Virus record (IMG/VR): IMGVR_UViG_3300032294_002335
Coordinates: 1-21,085 of that record
Length of the DNA stretch: 21,085 nucleotides
Source of the DNA: a virus
Direction: 5' to 3' (one strand)
The position numbers and the translations under genes are program-made. Below, in pieces: positions 1-8,517 of the stretch (position 1 is its first letter; each line of letters begins with the position of its first letter). The notes below the pieces were generated by a model. That model did not search any database, had not been told where the DNA came from, and saw only the letters and a program-made list of their open reading frames with translations.

Positions 1-1
1 C

Positions 2-427
2 GGCACAAAACCTGCCGGGTACTTCGGTGACCCTGCAAATTTCCCTGCGGTGACCGCCAACACACTCGGGTTGAATCGGTTCTTCAAGACAGAAGAGACG
101 ATGCGCAATCGCTACGTCAAGGACTTCTACGATGTGCAGCGCACGGTCGAAGAGATCACTTTGTCGATCAAGGATGCGGCTGATGCCAAGGACTTTGAAC
201 TTGTTAGAGAAAAGGTTCAGGCAGATCCAAGAGCCCGTGGTCTGGCTACAACATTGAACCGTGTCGAGAGTCAGATCAACGAGATCAACGCACGTATGCG
301 CTCTATCCGCAGGAATCCAAGCTTGAGCTCCTCCCAGAAAACGGAGTACATTAATCAACTCCGCTCACGGAAAAATGAACTCGCCAAACAAGCGTACAAT
401 ATCGCAAGACAGGTTGGATACGAATAA
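2..427 (+). CDS. C-terminus of a large polyvalent (LPD38-like) phage protein, 5' partial
   Basis: The reading frame is open from the first bases of the window to the TAA at 425-427, so this is the tail end of a longer protein. The GTG at 50 is internal and no ribosome binding site stands before it. About 140 residues are visible. They are helical and rich in Arg, Lys, Glu and Gln, with a heptad-like stretch (roughly TLNRVESQINEINARMRSIR) and an ending of the type seen in LPD38, a C-terminal domain of giant phage polyvalent proteins, often injected virion proteins. The family match is from recall of its pattern, not a search. The stop overlaps the start of the endolysin gene by 1 nt (TAATG), which suggests translational coupling in a rightward late operon. 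Confidence 0.7.
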   Translation, partial: GTKPAGYFGDPANFPAVTANTLGLNRFFKTEETMRNRYVKDFYDVQRTVEEITLSIKDAADAKDFELVREKVQADPRARGLATTLNRVESQINEINARMRSIRRNPSLSSSQKTEYINQLRSRKNELAKQAYNIARQVGYE

Positions 428-882
428 TGAAACAGTTTGACGCTCGCTCGCAGAGCCGACTCGTCGGTGTACATGATGACCTTGTTGAAGTGGCAAACAC
501 CGCTCTTCAACTCAGCACTGTCCCGTTCATCATCACGGAAGGTCTTCGTACACTAGAGCGCCAGAAGCAGTTGCTTGCGGCTGGTGCATCAAAGACATTG
601 AAGTCACGGCATCTGACAGGTCACGCCATTGATGTTGCTGCCTATGTCGATCTTGATGGCGACAACATGAAAGATCCCAACGAAGCTGTTCGTTGGGACT
701 GGCCTTTGTACTATCCAATTGCGGAAGCATTCCGTAGAGCAGCGGAAGACCTTGATATTCCAATAGAGTGGGGCGGTCACTGGCGCTTGCTTAACAACAA
801 TGGACCAGTGAAAGAGGGCGATCTAGCGAAGTTCGCAGACGGCCCTCATTTCCAACTGCCTTGGCATGAATACGCGGCCTAA
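427..882 (+). CDS. M15-family peptidoglycan endopeptidase (endolysin)
   Basis: This 151-residue protein has the M15 zinc peptidase layout of phage L-alanyl-D-glutamate endopeptidases, which cut the peptide stems of peptidoglycan. Visible motifs are SRHLTGHAID (residues 60-69, zinc ligands H62 and D69), EWGGHW (114-119, catalytic Glu) and PHFQLP (140-145, third zinc ligand H141). The length is that of a bare catalytic domain. No signal peptide or membrane segment is seen, so release across the inner membrane would need a holin, which is not recognisable next to it. It starts by TAATG overlap with the preceding gene. Its 3' end overlaps the convergent SNF2 gene by 4 nt, leaving no room for a terminator. 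The family call is firm; the exact bond cleaved is inferred. Confidence 0.9.
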   Translation: MKQFDARSQSRLVGVHDDLVEVANTALQLSTVPFIITEGLRTLERQKQLLAAGASKTLKSRHLTGHAIDVAAYVDLDGDNMKDPNEAVRWDWPLYYPIAEAFRRAAEDLDIPIEWGGHWRLLNNNGPVKEGDLAKFADGPHFQLPWHEYAA

Positions 883-2318
883 ATAATCCACTCCTTGTAA
901 CCTTCCTTCAGCACTGTTGAGGCGATATCAATCTTGCCTCGCAGTGCATGAAGAATCTTTTCGTCAACAGTGTCCTCTGTGACGATATCGACGTAGGTCA
1001 CATTGCTCTTCTGACCTATGCGGTGAGCGCGGTCCTCGCTCTGAAGCCTTACTTCCAAGTCATAGCTGTTGGAATAGTAGATCACTGTCTGTGCCTCAGT
1101 GAGTGTCAGACCATAGCCACCTGTCCGTGGTTGACCGACGAAGAAGCGCAGCGGGTTTTCCGGATCTTGGAAGTCCGTTACGATCTGCTGTCTGTCATCT
1201 GCCTTTGTATCTCCGTAGTATGTACGCACCGTTCCTTCGCCATACTTCTTTTGCAATGCATCTGCGATGGCTTGGATGTCGTGTGTATAGGTAGCCCAGA
1301 TAATAACTTTGCCATCGACCTCTTCCAAAACTTCCATTAGTTCATTAAGCTTCTCTGACGGAAGGATTTGAATATGACCATCATCAGTTTTGACGAAACC
1401 GGAACAGACTTGTTGGAGTCGCAGGATCTGAGTAAGTGCATTTGCCGCAGTAACAACCCCTTCTTGGAGGACGGCAAGTGCGATTGCTTTGAGTTGCTCG
1501 TAGACCCGCCGCTGTTCAGGGGTGAGTTCTACCACACGCTTGATGTAGATTTTTTCGGGGAGATCGAGACAGTCTTTCTTGAGGATTCGATAACTAAACC
1601 CGTCAAGCTTTTCGGTCAGTTCGTCGAGATTCTGGTAGCCAACAACCTGGTTGAAGGAGTGAGTGCCGACCGAGCGTCTCCAGATCTTACAGTACCGTGC
1701 TTGGAAAGTGAAGAACGAGCCAAAGCCGAGAAGATCAGGGCTGAGGTACTCGCACTGGGAGAATAGATCCATCGGGGTCTTGGTGATAGGTGAGCCCGTA
1801 GCAATGCGGCGATACCTTGCATGCTCGCCAGCCTTCACAATGTTCTTTGTTCTCTTCGCACCGCGATTCTTGATCGTCGTGCTTTCGTCGATTGCCATGA
1901 AGCACGTCTTACGGGACAAGAACTTTAGAGCAAACTTGAACCCCTTGTCAGTCGAGAATGCTTCGACATTCATGACAAGGATCTTCAGGTTGTCGTCGTC
2001 CTTGAACGCAAGGTCGAGATGCTCAAGCTGTTTCTTTGTATGGTTTGGTGACCATACAATGATGTCTGCAACAATGTGGTCAGGGAGATGTTGCGGTATC
2101 TCCTTCTTCTGCCAGTTCTTGTACACACCTTTAGGGGCAACAACGAGAACGGAATCGATCTTCCCTTGGTCGTACAGGATAGAGAAGTTGTCGATAAGGA
2201 TCTTTGATTTGCCCGTGCCCATCTCACAGAAGAGTGCATACTCATCTTGGTCCCAACATTTCTCAAGTGCCGTAAGCTGATGCGCATACGGTTGGTGTTT
2301 AAACTTATATCTGATCAT
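879..2318 (-). CDS. SNF2-family DNA-dependent ATPase / helicase
   Basis: A 479-residue superfamily 2 ATPase. Motif I is GTGKS (34-38), motif II is a DEST box (144-147, a DExx variant), motif III is TGSP (174-177). The C-terminal lobe has GYGLTLTEA (about 401-409) and motif VI QSEDRAHRIGQ (426-436), the Q..DRAHRIGQ signature of SNF2 proteins. It is short, with no accessory domains. Phage members are usually assigned to replication, recombination or DNA remodelling; the role here is inferred from being last in the replication module, behind the polymerase. The ATG is preceded by a leader with AGAAAGGG and CAGAGGACA, 28 nt from the polymerase stop. The same leader occurs before three other genes. 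The 3' end overlaps the endolysin gene on the other strand. Confidence 0.93.
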   Translation of the reverse strand: MIRYKFKHQPYAHQLTALEKCWDQDEYALFCEMGTGKSKILIDNFSILYDQGKIDSVLVVAPKGVYKNWQKKEIPQHLPDHIVADIIVWSPNHTKKQLEHLDLAFKDDDNLKILVMNVEAFSTDKGFKFALKFLSRKTCFMAIDESTTIKNRGAKRTKNIVKAGEHARYRRIATGSPITKTPMDLFSQCEYLSPDLLGFGSFFTFQARYCKIWRRSVGTHSFNQVVGYQNLDELTEKLDGFSYRILKKDCLDLPEKIYIKRVVELTPEQRRVYEQLKAIALAVLQEGVVTAANALTQILRLQQVCSGFVKTDDGHIQILPSEKLNELMEVLEEVDGKVIIWATYTHDIQAIADALQKKYGEGTVRTYYGDTKADDRQQIVTDFQDPENPLRFFVGQPRTGGYGLTLTEAQTVIYYSNSYDLEVRLQSEDRAHRIGQKSNVTYVDIVTEDTVDEKILHALRGKIDIASTVLKEGYKEWII

Positions 2319-2345
2319 TGTCCTCTGCCCTTTCTTACGGCAATG

Positions 2346-4226
2346 TTACCAACCTGTTTTTAGTTTTCCCCAGTTTGGTCCGAACTCAGCGTCCACAACG
2401 GATGGAATATGCAACTGGACGCATTCCTGCATAATCTTTTCTACCTTGTCTGCCGTCTCTTTATCAGGAACAGACATCGCCAACTCATCGTGGATCTGAA
2501 TGAGTGGAAGCAATCCTTCCTTGTACAACTCAATCATCGCACGTTTCGTTTGGTCTGCGGCACTCCCCTGAATGACACGGTTCAAAGCTTTGTAAGTGTA
2601 CGCAACCTTGATGTTGTTGGGCCCGTAGACTTCTTCCGCCTTGTTTCGTTCATAGGGAGTACGCGAAGAATCACTGCTTGTTACTGACCGTGGTTCCCAA
2701 AGTGGGAACCGACAACGACGATGCATGATCGTGCGCACATAGTACGGAGAACTGCTTGCCTTGTTCATGCACATGTTGCTCAGTTCACGCAAGAACGGAA
2801 CCTTTGTGTGGTATGTTCTCATCACATCCTTCGCCTCGTCCACCGAGATGCCAAGCTGATGAGAGAGCTTGTTCACACCCATGCCATAGATGATGCCGAG
2901 ACCAATTGTCTTTGCCTCTTTACGAGACACGCCCATAAGATCAGCGGCCATCTGATGGAAGTCCGTGCGAGGTTCTTCCCTGAATGCTTCGACGAATGGC
3001 TGAGATCCATAAAGACCGAGACCATGTGCGTAATGGATGACGAGACGCGGTTCCTGCGACGAGTAGTCGAACGATCCCCAACGCTCGCCTTCTTCCGGCA
3101 AGAACAGCGACCGGATCATTCCGGAGATGTTCTCGTCACGCGACGGGATCTGCTGAAGGTTTGGACTTGAATAGCTGAAGCGACCCGTGACCGTGCCTCC
3201 ATCCTCACTGCGAAGCGAGTGGATCTCAGGATGCAACCGACCATTGTGTTGGTGGCGCAGGATCGTTTCAATGAATGTCGAGTGAGCCTTGTTCAACTCC
3301 CGGGCATTTACAATAGACTGCGCCATCGGATGTGCATGGGTACGCAAGAAGTCCTTCGTAAAACTCGGTGCGCCTTTTGCTGTGCGGGGATATTCCAGAC
3401 CGACTTTGTCGAAAGCCTTGGCGACAGATGCAGCCGCCCAGATATCTACATCCACACCGTATTCTTTTTTGACTGCGGAGAGAATGGATTTCTCCTGCTT
3501 TGTCAGTAACTTACCGGCATTCTCTGCACCTTCGAGATCGATCCGAACACCCTTGCTACGCATCTCGATGATGATCTTTAAGACATCAAGTTCCATGTTA
3601 AATATGTCTTCTAAGTCATCATTTTGAATCATGCCTTTGAAGTGATGCCACAAGCGAAGCGTCAGTGCGGCATCCTGTTCAGCGTACTTGCCGACATACA
3701 TTGCAGGAAGCTTGTGCAGGTCAGCCTTCGGATCAAGACCGAACTCCTTTGCCGCATCCTTGAGCATACGCTCGTCCTTCTTCTCGAACAGATAGTCATT
3801 GCCGAGATTGTTGAGCGAGTAGCTGCGGCGGTTCTCGTCGATAAGAGGAGCGGCAACCATCGTGTCCACGATGCGGCCCTTCACCTCAATGCCCTCTGCG
3901 CGTAACCAACCCACATCGTATGATGCGTTATGGAATACGTACACAGCGTCAGGGTTTGAGCATAGCTCCTTCATGTAGTCGAGAACCATGCTCTTCGGAA
4001 GATTGTCCCCCATGGCATGGCGAATTGGCAGGTAGATCGACAGCCCCTCGACAGCGACAGCAAAGCCAACGACATGACCGTTCCTTGTCGGCCATCCACT
4101 GCCCTTTGTCTTAAGATCTGGGTCGTATGTTTCGAGGTCGATGCAAATTGTCGTTGCTCCGGACAGATCTGGAATCTCTGTCGGCATTACCCATTCTGTT
4201 TCCGGTGGCTTCACGAACCAATTCAT
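2346..4226 (-). CDS. polA: Family A DNA polymerase with 3'-5' exonuclease domain (Leu762 type)
   Basis: A 626-residue Pol I-type replicase. The proofreading domain has Exo I (IDLETYD, D30/E32), Exo II (FHNASYD, N100/D104) and Exo III (YAEQDAAL, Y181/D185). The polymerase domain has TGRFSYSSPNLQQIPS (347 onward), motif A DYSSQEPRL (387-395, D387 and E392), the O-helix RKEAKTIGLGIIYGMG (435-450) and motif C IHDE (578-581). No N-terminal 5' nuclease domain is present, as is common in phages. In the O-helix, L443 sits where E. coli Pol I has F762 and T7 has Tyr. Motif A reads SQ where SQIE-type polymerases have QI. The start at 4226 has AAGG about 10 nt upstream; M14 is an alternative. It overlaps the small cysteine-rich ORF upstream. 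Confidence 0.96.
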   Translation of the reverse strand: MNWFVKPPETEWVMPTEIPDLSGATTICIDLETYDPDLKTKGSGWPTRNGHVVGFAVAVEGLSIYLPIRHAMGDNLPKSMVLDYMKELCSNPDAVYVFHNASYDVGWLRAEGIEVKGRIVDTMVAAPLIDENRRSYSLNNLGNDYLFEKKDERMLKDAAKEFGLDPKADLHKLPAMYVGKYAEQDAALTLRLWHHFKGMIQNDDLEDIFNMELDVLKIIIEMRSKGVRIDLEGAENAGKLLTKQEKSILSAVKKEYGVDVDIWAAASVAKAFDKVGLEYPRTAKGAPSFTKDFLRTHAHPMAQSIVNARELNKAHSTFIETILRHQHNGRLHPEIHSLRSEDGGTVTGRFSYSSPNLQQIPSRDENISGMIRSLFLPEEGERWGSFDYSSQEPRLVIHYAHGLGLYGSQPFVEAFREEPRTDFHQMAADLMGVSRKEAKTIGLGIIYGMGVNKLSHQLGISVDEAKDVMRTYHTKVPFLRELSNMCMNKASSSPYYVRTIMHRRCRFPLWEPRSVTSSDSSRTPYERNKAEEVYGPNNIKVAYTYKALNRVIQGSAADQTKRAMIELYKEGLLPLIQIHDELAMSVPDKETADKVEKIMQECVQLHIPSVVDAEFGPNWGKLKTGW

Positions 4227-4338
4227 TTCTCGTTACCTTCATAAACTGACCGCATCCGCAGATGGGCCATCCGTTTGACAATTTCTGAGTCGTTATCTCT
4301 AAGGCTTCTTTCTTGCACTCGCATACTGCGGTTATCAT
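4111..4338 (-). CDS. Small cysteine-rich (zinc-ribbon-like) protein overlapping the polymerase start
   Basis: A 75-residue ORF whose ATG overlaps the stop of the gene upstream by 4 nt (ATGA), the coupling used throughout this cluster. The first 40 residues contain two CxC pairs (C6/C8 and C27/C29, 18 residues apart), a spacing compatible with a small zinc-binding fold. The last 38 residues, Arg/Ser/Asn-rich and low in hydrophobics, lie in another frame of the polymerase gene over 116 nt and look like a passively translated tail. The non-overlapping part fills an otherwise empty 108-nt gap. I believe the N-terminal half is a real gene product. Function is unknown; DNA or polymerase binding is only a guess from position. 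Confidence 0.5.
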   Translation of the reverse strand: MITAVCECKKEALEITTQKLSNGWPICGCGQFMKVTRNELVREATGNRMGNADRDSRSVRSNDNLHRPRNIRPRS

Positions 4339-4634
4339 GCGTTCCCTGCCGGAGTACTAAAGTGTAGAAACATAGAGTCAAAGATCTCGCTGCACAGTCT
4401 CATGAACTCGTCCTTCTCTACCTCGTTGAACAAGGCGATATCCGCTGCGCCACGGAGAAAAGAAAGAGCCATGATGATGTCTAGTTCTTCCTCTTCAATG
4501 AAGTCTTCAAACTCGTCTTCGACATGAAGCGATACGCGATCAACCATGGAACGGATAAGAACATTCATCAAAGACTGTATCTTTATGTGAGCATGCATCC
4601 GTTCTTCCGTCATCTCTTCTGGCATCTCGGTCAT
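4335..4634 (-). CDS. Acidic helical protein of unknown function
   Basis: A 99-residue protein I do not recognise. It is predicted helical and acidic, with an EDEFEDFIEEEELD stretch in the middle (about residues 39-52) and many Met, Leu and Phe residues. There is no cysteine pair, signal peptide or membrane segment. It overlaps the UvrD-like helicase gene upstream by 4 nt (ATGA) and the small zinc-ribbon-like ORF downstream by 4 nt, so it is translated between helicase and polymerase. The position suggests an accessory replication factor or a small regulator of those enzymes, but nothing in the sequence proves it. Confidence 0.75.
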   Translation of the reverse strand: MTEMPEEMTEERMHAHIKIQSLMNVLIRSMVDRVSLHVEDEFEDFIEEEELDIIMALSFLRGAADIALFNEVEKDEFMRLCSEIFDSMFLHFSTPAGNA

Positions 4635-6133
4635 AGCTTGAACCCCGCAGTAAACATTGGATGAACAAGGTGAAGGTTCTGCTTCGCCCTCGTTAGACCG
4701 ACATAGAATACACGCTTTTCGTCATCAGCGTGATGCTTTTCTTGCATCGCCTTTGCAGGAGGAGAGTAGTCCGTCAGCAGAAGAACATTATCTGCTTCGG
4801 CCCCCTTTGCTCCATGGATGGTGGAGATATGGATGCGGGGTTTTCCACCAATCTTTTCGCCCTTCTTGATACAGGCTTCAAGATACTGCTTGTATTCTAC
4901 AGGAATGCGACGGAGACCAGTTGACCACGGCTCGTCATGCAGGAGACCGAACTCCTGTTTTAAATCGGTAATGGTCAGAAGCCTGTCTTCATCCACATTC
5001 GGAATGGTCTTGAAGCCATGCGCTACCTGAGACCGAAGCTCCATGTACTTGTATGCAATACGTACATCTTGAGCGATCCGCGATCCGCCTGCACGGAGAT
5101 CTTCCCAGATCTCGATGGCCTGCATGACATCGGACACCGAGCTTCCTGTGAGCTTGCTCGTGTACAGATGTCCTTTGACCTTTACCTCTTCTTCGAGGTG
5201 CTTAACCATCTGCTTCGTGCGAGCGAGCAAAAGCCATGTGCCCTCTGACAAATCAACAGAGATGCTATCTGGATGCCACACAACAGAACCATTCTCTTCT
5301 CTGGCACGAAACTCTTTCGGACGGCGAGAAGATACACGGTTGATCAACTGCTGTGAGATCTGATGATGCGTCTGCGGGATACGATAGCTTTGATCCAAGA
5401 CTTGGATCTTACCATCAAGACGAATGAAGTATTCCACATCAGCACCTGCCCAACGATAGATGGCCTGATCGTCATCACCCGCGATGTACGTTTCCTTTGA
5501 TGCCTTCTCGATAAGGTCTGCCATCTTCCACTGAAGCGGAGACAGATCCTGCGCCTCGTCAATGAATGCCACATCGAGTGATGGTGCAAGATCGTGAGCA
5601 ACAAACTGTTCAAGCATGTCGGTGTAGTCGAAGAGATTCTTCGCTATCTTGAACTTCTTGAGAGCGCGATCAACCATGTCGATCATCGACCAGTCCACGC
5701 GCTTGTGTGCGCCTGACCGGATGTACGCATCCTTCAATGGGATGCAGCAGATGCGAGCCATGTCGATCACTTCAAGATACTTGTCACCAAGACCGAAGTC
5801 TATGAACGGTCCTTCTTCGACCTCCAGTCCATGGAACGGCGGGATCTTTAACCACTCGGCAACCTCATCGTAGTGCATGCGCGTCATGATGTTGCGCGGA
5901 GAGATCTGCATCTGACGAAACGCAAGACTGTGCAGTGTACGAAAGTACGGGAACTGTTTTGCATCTTTCTTGAAACGTGTTGCCGCACGAGTGATTGCCT
6001 CGTGTGCTGCACGACGAGAGAAGGCGAAGTAACCAATACGATCTGGCGGAACACCGGACTCAAGATAACCTTCGACCAATGTCAAAAGCTTCGTTGTCTT
6101 GCCTGTGCCTGGGGGACCAAGGATAATATGCAT
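4631..6133 (-). CDS. UvrD/PcrA-like superfamily 1 helicase
   Basis: A 500-residue SF1A-type helicase. Motif I is GPPGTGKTT (6-14), motif Ia region FAFSRRAAHEA (37-47), motif II IDEAQD (191-196), motif III GDDDQAIYRWAG (219-230), motif IV QSYRIP (248-253), motif V STIHGAKGAE (about 437-446) and motif VI VGLTRAK (about 479-485). It is clearly shorter than bacterial UvrD or PcrA (about 720 residues), with reduced insertion domains 1B and 2B. SF1 helicases translocate 3'-5' on single-stranded DNA. The gene sits between primase and polymerase and is joined to both neighbours by ATGA overlaps. No DnaB/gp4-like helicase is seen in the window, so this is the best candidate for fork unwinding; that role is inferred. 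Confidence 0.95.
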   Translation of the reverse strand: MHIILGPPGTGKTTKLLTLVEGYLESGVPPDRIGYFAFSRRAAHEAITRAATRFKKDAKQFPYFRTLHSLAFRQMQISPRNIMTRMHYDEVAEWLKIPPFHGLEVEEGPFIDFGLGDKYLEVIDMARICCIPLKDAYIRSGAHKRVDWSMIDMVDRALKKFKIAKNLFDYTDMLEQFVAHDLAPSLDVAFIDEAQDLSPLQWKMADLIEKASKETYIAGDDDQAIYRWAGADVEYFIRLDGKIQVLDQSYRIPQTHHQISQQLINRVSSRRPKEFRAREENGSVVWHPDSISVDLSEGTWLLLARTKQMVKHLEEEVKVKGHLYTSKLTGSSVSDVMQAIEIWEDLRAGGSRIAQDVRIAYKYMELRSQVAHGFKTIPNVDEDRLLTITDLKQEFGLLHDEPWSTGLRRIPVEYKQYLEACIKKGEKIGGKPRIHISTIHGAKGAEADNVLLLTDYSPPAKAMQEKHHADDEKRVFYVGLTRAKQNLHLVHPMFTAGFKL

Positions 6134-7662
6134 CAGAGCAGATCCTCGCCACGCATTGCGGGGAAGTCACGCTTCTGTGTAGCCACGTTCTCGCCGAAGT
6201 ATTCTTCCGGAACACTCCAAATGTGTACGCCTTTGCCGCGAATATTCCAGAAGGATTTATCTGCCCCGTCGATCTCCTTGAGAATGAGACCGATCTTGTT
6301 TGAGGTATATGTCGTAAAGCCATTGACCGAGAGATGCTTCTTGAGATCCTTGATCTGGAAGTACACTCGGCGATCCATCCACACGGCAATGCCTTGCAGA
6401 ATTTCTTGACGTTCGTTACCGCGAGCGCGATCACAGCAGAACGATGTGAAGAGATCTTCGAACTCGCCACGAGTGGTTGTGTCTGGTGGAACCTCGACAA
6501 CTGTAGCAGAGGCAAGCAGAGCAGACACTCGACGTTGCCACGCAGGTGCGCTCATCATCGGCGGGAACTTATTGATCTGCGAGATGCATGCCTTCTGAAA
6601 GAATGTCTGTGAGTGAAGAGCATCGGTGCTGAGTTCAAGACGCTCACCGTCCACAGTCATAATCCAGATTGGCGGATCACCGTTGATCTTTGTCAGTGAT
6701 CCAATGTCCACTGTTGCATTGCCTTCGCCAACACCAAACTTGCGGGTCTTGCAGATTTCCTTGTTGCAGAACGAAGCGATAGGCTGATCATTGCACTTGT
6801 AGAAATACTCTTTCTTCTTGAGTTGCTTGATAACAATATCAACCTCACGCAATGCGAGAGGTGGAATGACCATCTTGTCATTCATAGTTCTGACCTGATC
6901 TTCCCAACCTTCTGGGTTTGCCTGACGTGCGTACACACCGAGGTTGAAGAGAGCGTTGTTGCGACTGCCTTCACCAAAACCTTGTGAGGCAAGGTGCTGT
7001 AGGCATGGCGGTCCTTCCGGCAAAGTTTGATCGTAGGAATCATCGCGTGTCTTGATCGCGAAGAACTCCTCCGGTGTCATAATGTTTGACTTGGCAAACG
7101 CTATGAACTCACTTGCACTGAGACTTGCCCCAGTTTCATCGAACCCATATCGCGTACTTCTGCCACTGGCGAAGTATGGCATGTTGAGGAAGTTGCCAGT
7201 ATCTCCTCGTTCAAGAAGAAGGGAGGATTGCTTGGGGAAAATTTCACAGTTACCGTAACCGAGGAGTGAGGCAACTGCTCCAAGCTTTGCCATGGCATCT
7301 CCCGCTGCAATTGAGTCAGCGAGGAAAAAGTATAGGTGACCACCTCCGGACTTGCTCCGGCAGAGGACCCCTTTGATTTTGAGCGAGGAGAGTTTCCTTG
7401 CGAGCGACGAGTGGTCGAGACTGTATACGTCAACGTCGATGGCGCACCACCGTACAGTGTTCTGACTGTTGATAGGAATAATGCCGAGCCCCACCTTGCC
7501 ATCGAGGTGACTGCGCCAATGATCAAGAGTGGTAGCCTCGCGAATGACGCGAGCTGATCCCTGTCTTTTGCCATCTGTAATTCTTTCTGAGCTGATCTCG
7601 AACGTGCCGTGAGCGATGTCGCTCCCTGCAAAGAGATCAAAAAAGTCTTGGCTTAAATCCAC
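6133..7662 (-). CDS. Archaeo-eukaryotic-type primase (TOTE/Prim-Pol-like)
   Basis: A protein of 509 residues starting at GTG 7662, which has GGAG 7 nt upstream. The ATG at 7692 lies in the loop of a strong hairpin and lacks a binding site, so I reject it. The N-terminal domain has the AEP catalytic pattern: AIDVDVY (D76/D78), SKSGGGHLYFFL (H109) and EIFPKQ followed by NFLNMPYF, the set typical of the TOTE conflict-system primase domain. Next comes a PriCT-like part with RNNALFNLGVYARQ and Cys residues C220, C290, C299 and C304 (the last three in KCNDQPIASFCNKEICKTR), probably binding zinc. The remaining 200 residues are unassigned; a helix-turn-helix-like segment may lie near the end. No helicase motifs are fused. 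It likely makes primers at the phage fork. Confidence 0.88.
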   Translation of the reverse strand: MDLSQDFFDLFAGSDIAHGTFEISSERITDGKRQGSARVIREATTLDHWRSHLDGKVGLGIIPINSQNTVRWCAIDVDVYSLDHSSLARKLSSLKIKGVLCRSKSGGGHLYFFLADSIAAGDAMAKLGAVASLLGYGNCEIFPKQSSLLLERGDTGNFLNMPYFASGRSTRYGFDETGASLSASEFIAFAKSNIMTPEEFFAIKTRDDSYDQTLPEGPPCLQHLASQGFGEGSRNNALFNLGVYARQANPEGWEDQVRTMNDKMVIPPLALREVDIVIKQLKKKEYFYKCNDQPIASFCNKEICKTRKFGVGEGNATVDIGSLTKINGDPPIWIMTVDGERLELSTDALHSQTFFQKACISQINKFPPMMSAPAWQRRVSALLASATVVEVPPDTTTRGEFEDLFTSFCCDRARGNERQEILQGIAVWMDRRVYFQIKDLKKHLSVNGFTTYTSNKIGLILKEIDGADKSFWNIRGKGVHIWSVPEEYFGENVATQKRDFPAMRGEDLL

Positions 7663-7679
7663 GATTAGGCTCCAGATGT

Positions 7680-7702
7680 GGGGGAGGTACATAGCCTCCC
7701 CC
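7680..7702 (-). other. Intergenic stem-loop between SSB-like and primase genes
   Basis: GGGGGAGG and CCTCCCCC form a perfect 8-bp GC-rich stem around a 7-nt loop. It lies after the SSB-like stop codon (7714) and before the primase start (7662). No run of T follows on the - strand, so it is not a classic intrinsic terminator. It may protect the 3' end of the SSB-like message, act as an RNA processing site, or reduce transcription into the primase gene. Confidence 0.6.
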
Positions 7703-7713
7703 GTCCCTGACGA

Positions 7714-8517
7714 TTAGAACACGTCTGTATGTGATGACTGCGAAGAGGAATGTTCTTCGTGATCTTCACGAACAACAACATCACCCGCACTGATCGATTT
7801 CATAAACTGCGCACCCATCTGGAAGATGTGCGCCTCGTCTTCGTTGAGAGGTCCGATCTTCTGTACTTCCCAACCGTACCACGAACCCTTGTCGTTCTGC
7901 TGTGGCACAGTGACCATCCGATACTTGTTGTAGAACATCGGATAGGTAAGGAGGTTTCCTGTCGAGCTACGGAAAGTATTGCTTTCCATAACCGTCAGCC
8001 ACTTCTTTGCCTTGGTAACCTGCGAGCTTGACATCGCAACCATGCAACGCTGTGGGCCTTCCTCTGTGAGAAGAAGCACAAAGAACTGATACGTGTTGAC
8101 GAGATAGTTTCCATTCGGAAGAACGTCATTGCCGCGATCATCACGGCGAGTTGTCCTTACGATAGCATCATCTGCACGATGGCTTCCGACGAAGCCTCCG
8201 CCTTTTTCACGAGGCTTCCATTCAAGGTAGCGGTGTTGGAAGTAGCACGGAACAACCGTGATACCATCAGCACCCTTGAAGGCTGTGTTCGAGACGGTGT
8301 GATAGATGTCACCTGCCTCTGCGCCCTGAACATATGCGCCATCGCGCTTGTTCACCTGCGGTGAAAGCTGGGCAAGGATGCGAAGGAACGGAATCGCGAG
8401 ATCCGTAGCCTTAACTTCCTGCAAGCCCGCACCTGCGAACTGTTCAAGATCCATTCCACCAATCATGGCAACCGCACCTGATGTGGGTTGCGATACTGCA
8501 ACAGCATTCTTAGCCAT
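7714..8517 (-). CDS. Putative phage single-stranded DNA-binding protein
   Basis: A 267-residue protein with a mostly beta-rich central region. It resembles phage proteins that I recall being annotated as ssDNA-binding (pattern NYLVNTYQFFVLLL, MSSSQVTKAKKWL and NDKGSWYGWEV). The tail is hydrophilic and partly acidic and ends in an aromatic residue (DVF-COOH). T7 gp2.5-type SSBs use such an acidic tail with a terminal Phe to bind partner proteins. Its position directly upstream of the primase fits. The gene starts immediately after the stop codon of the coiled-coil protein gene (0-nt gap). The hairpin behind it could raise its expression relative to downstream genes. The function rests on context and tail architecture; there is no recognised OB-fold signature. 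Confidence 0.7.
   Translation of the reverse strand: MAKNAVAVSQPTSGAVAMIGGMDLEQFAGAGLQEVKATDLAIPFLRILAQLSPQVNKRDGAYVQGAEAGDIYHTVSNTAFKGADGITVVPCYFQHRYLEWKPREKGGGFVGSHRADDAIVRTTRRDDRGNDVLPNGNYLVNTYQFFVLLLTEEGPQRCMVAMSSSQVTKAKKWLTVMESNTFRSSTGNLLTYPMFYNKYRMVTVPQQNDKGSWYGWEVQKIGPLNEDEAHIFQMGAQFMKSISAGDVVVREDHEEHSSSQSSHTDVF

Noticed and set aside
5873-6409. Long + strand ORF of 178 codons
   Set aside because: It spans the junction of the UvrD-like and primase genes on the opposite strand, both with full motif sets. It is an antisense shadow.
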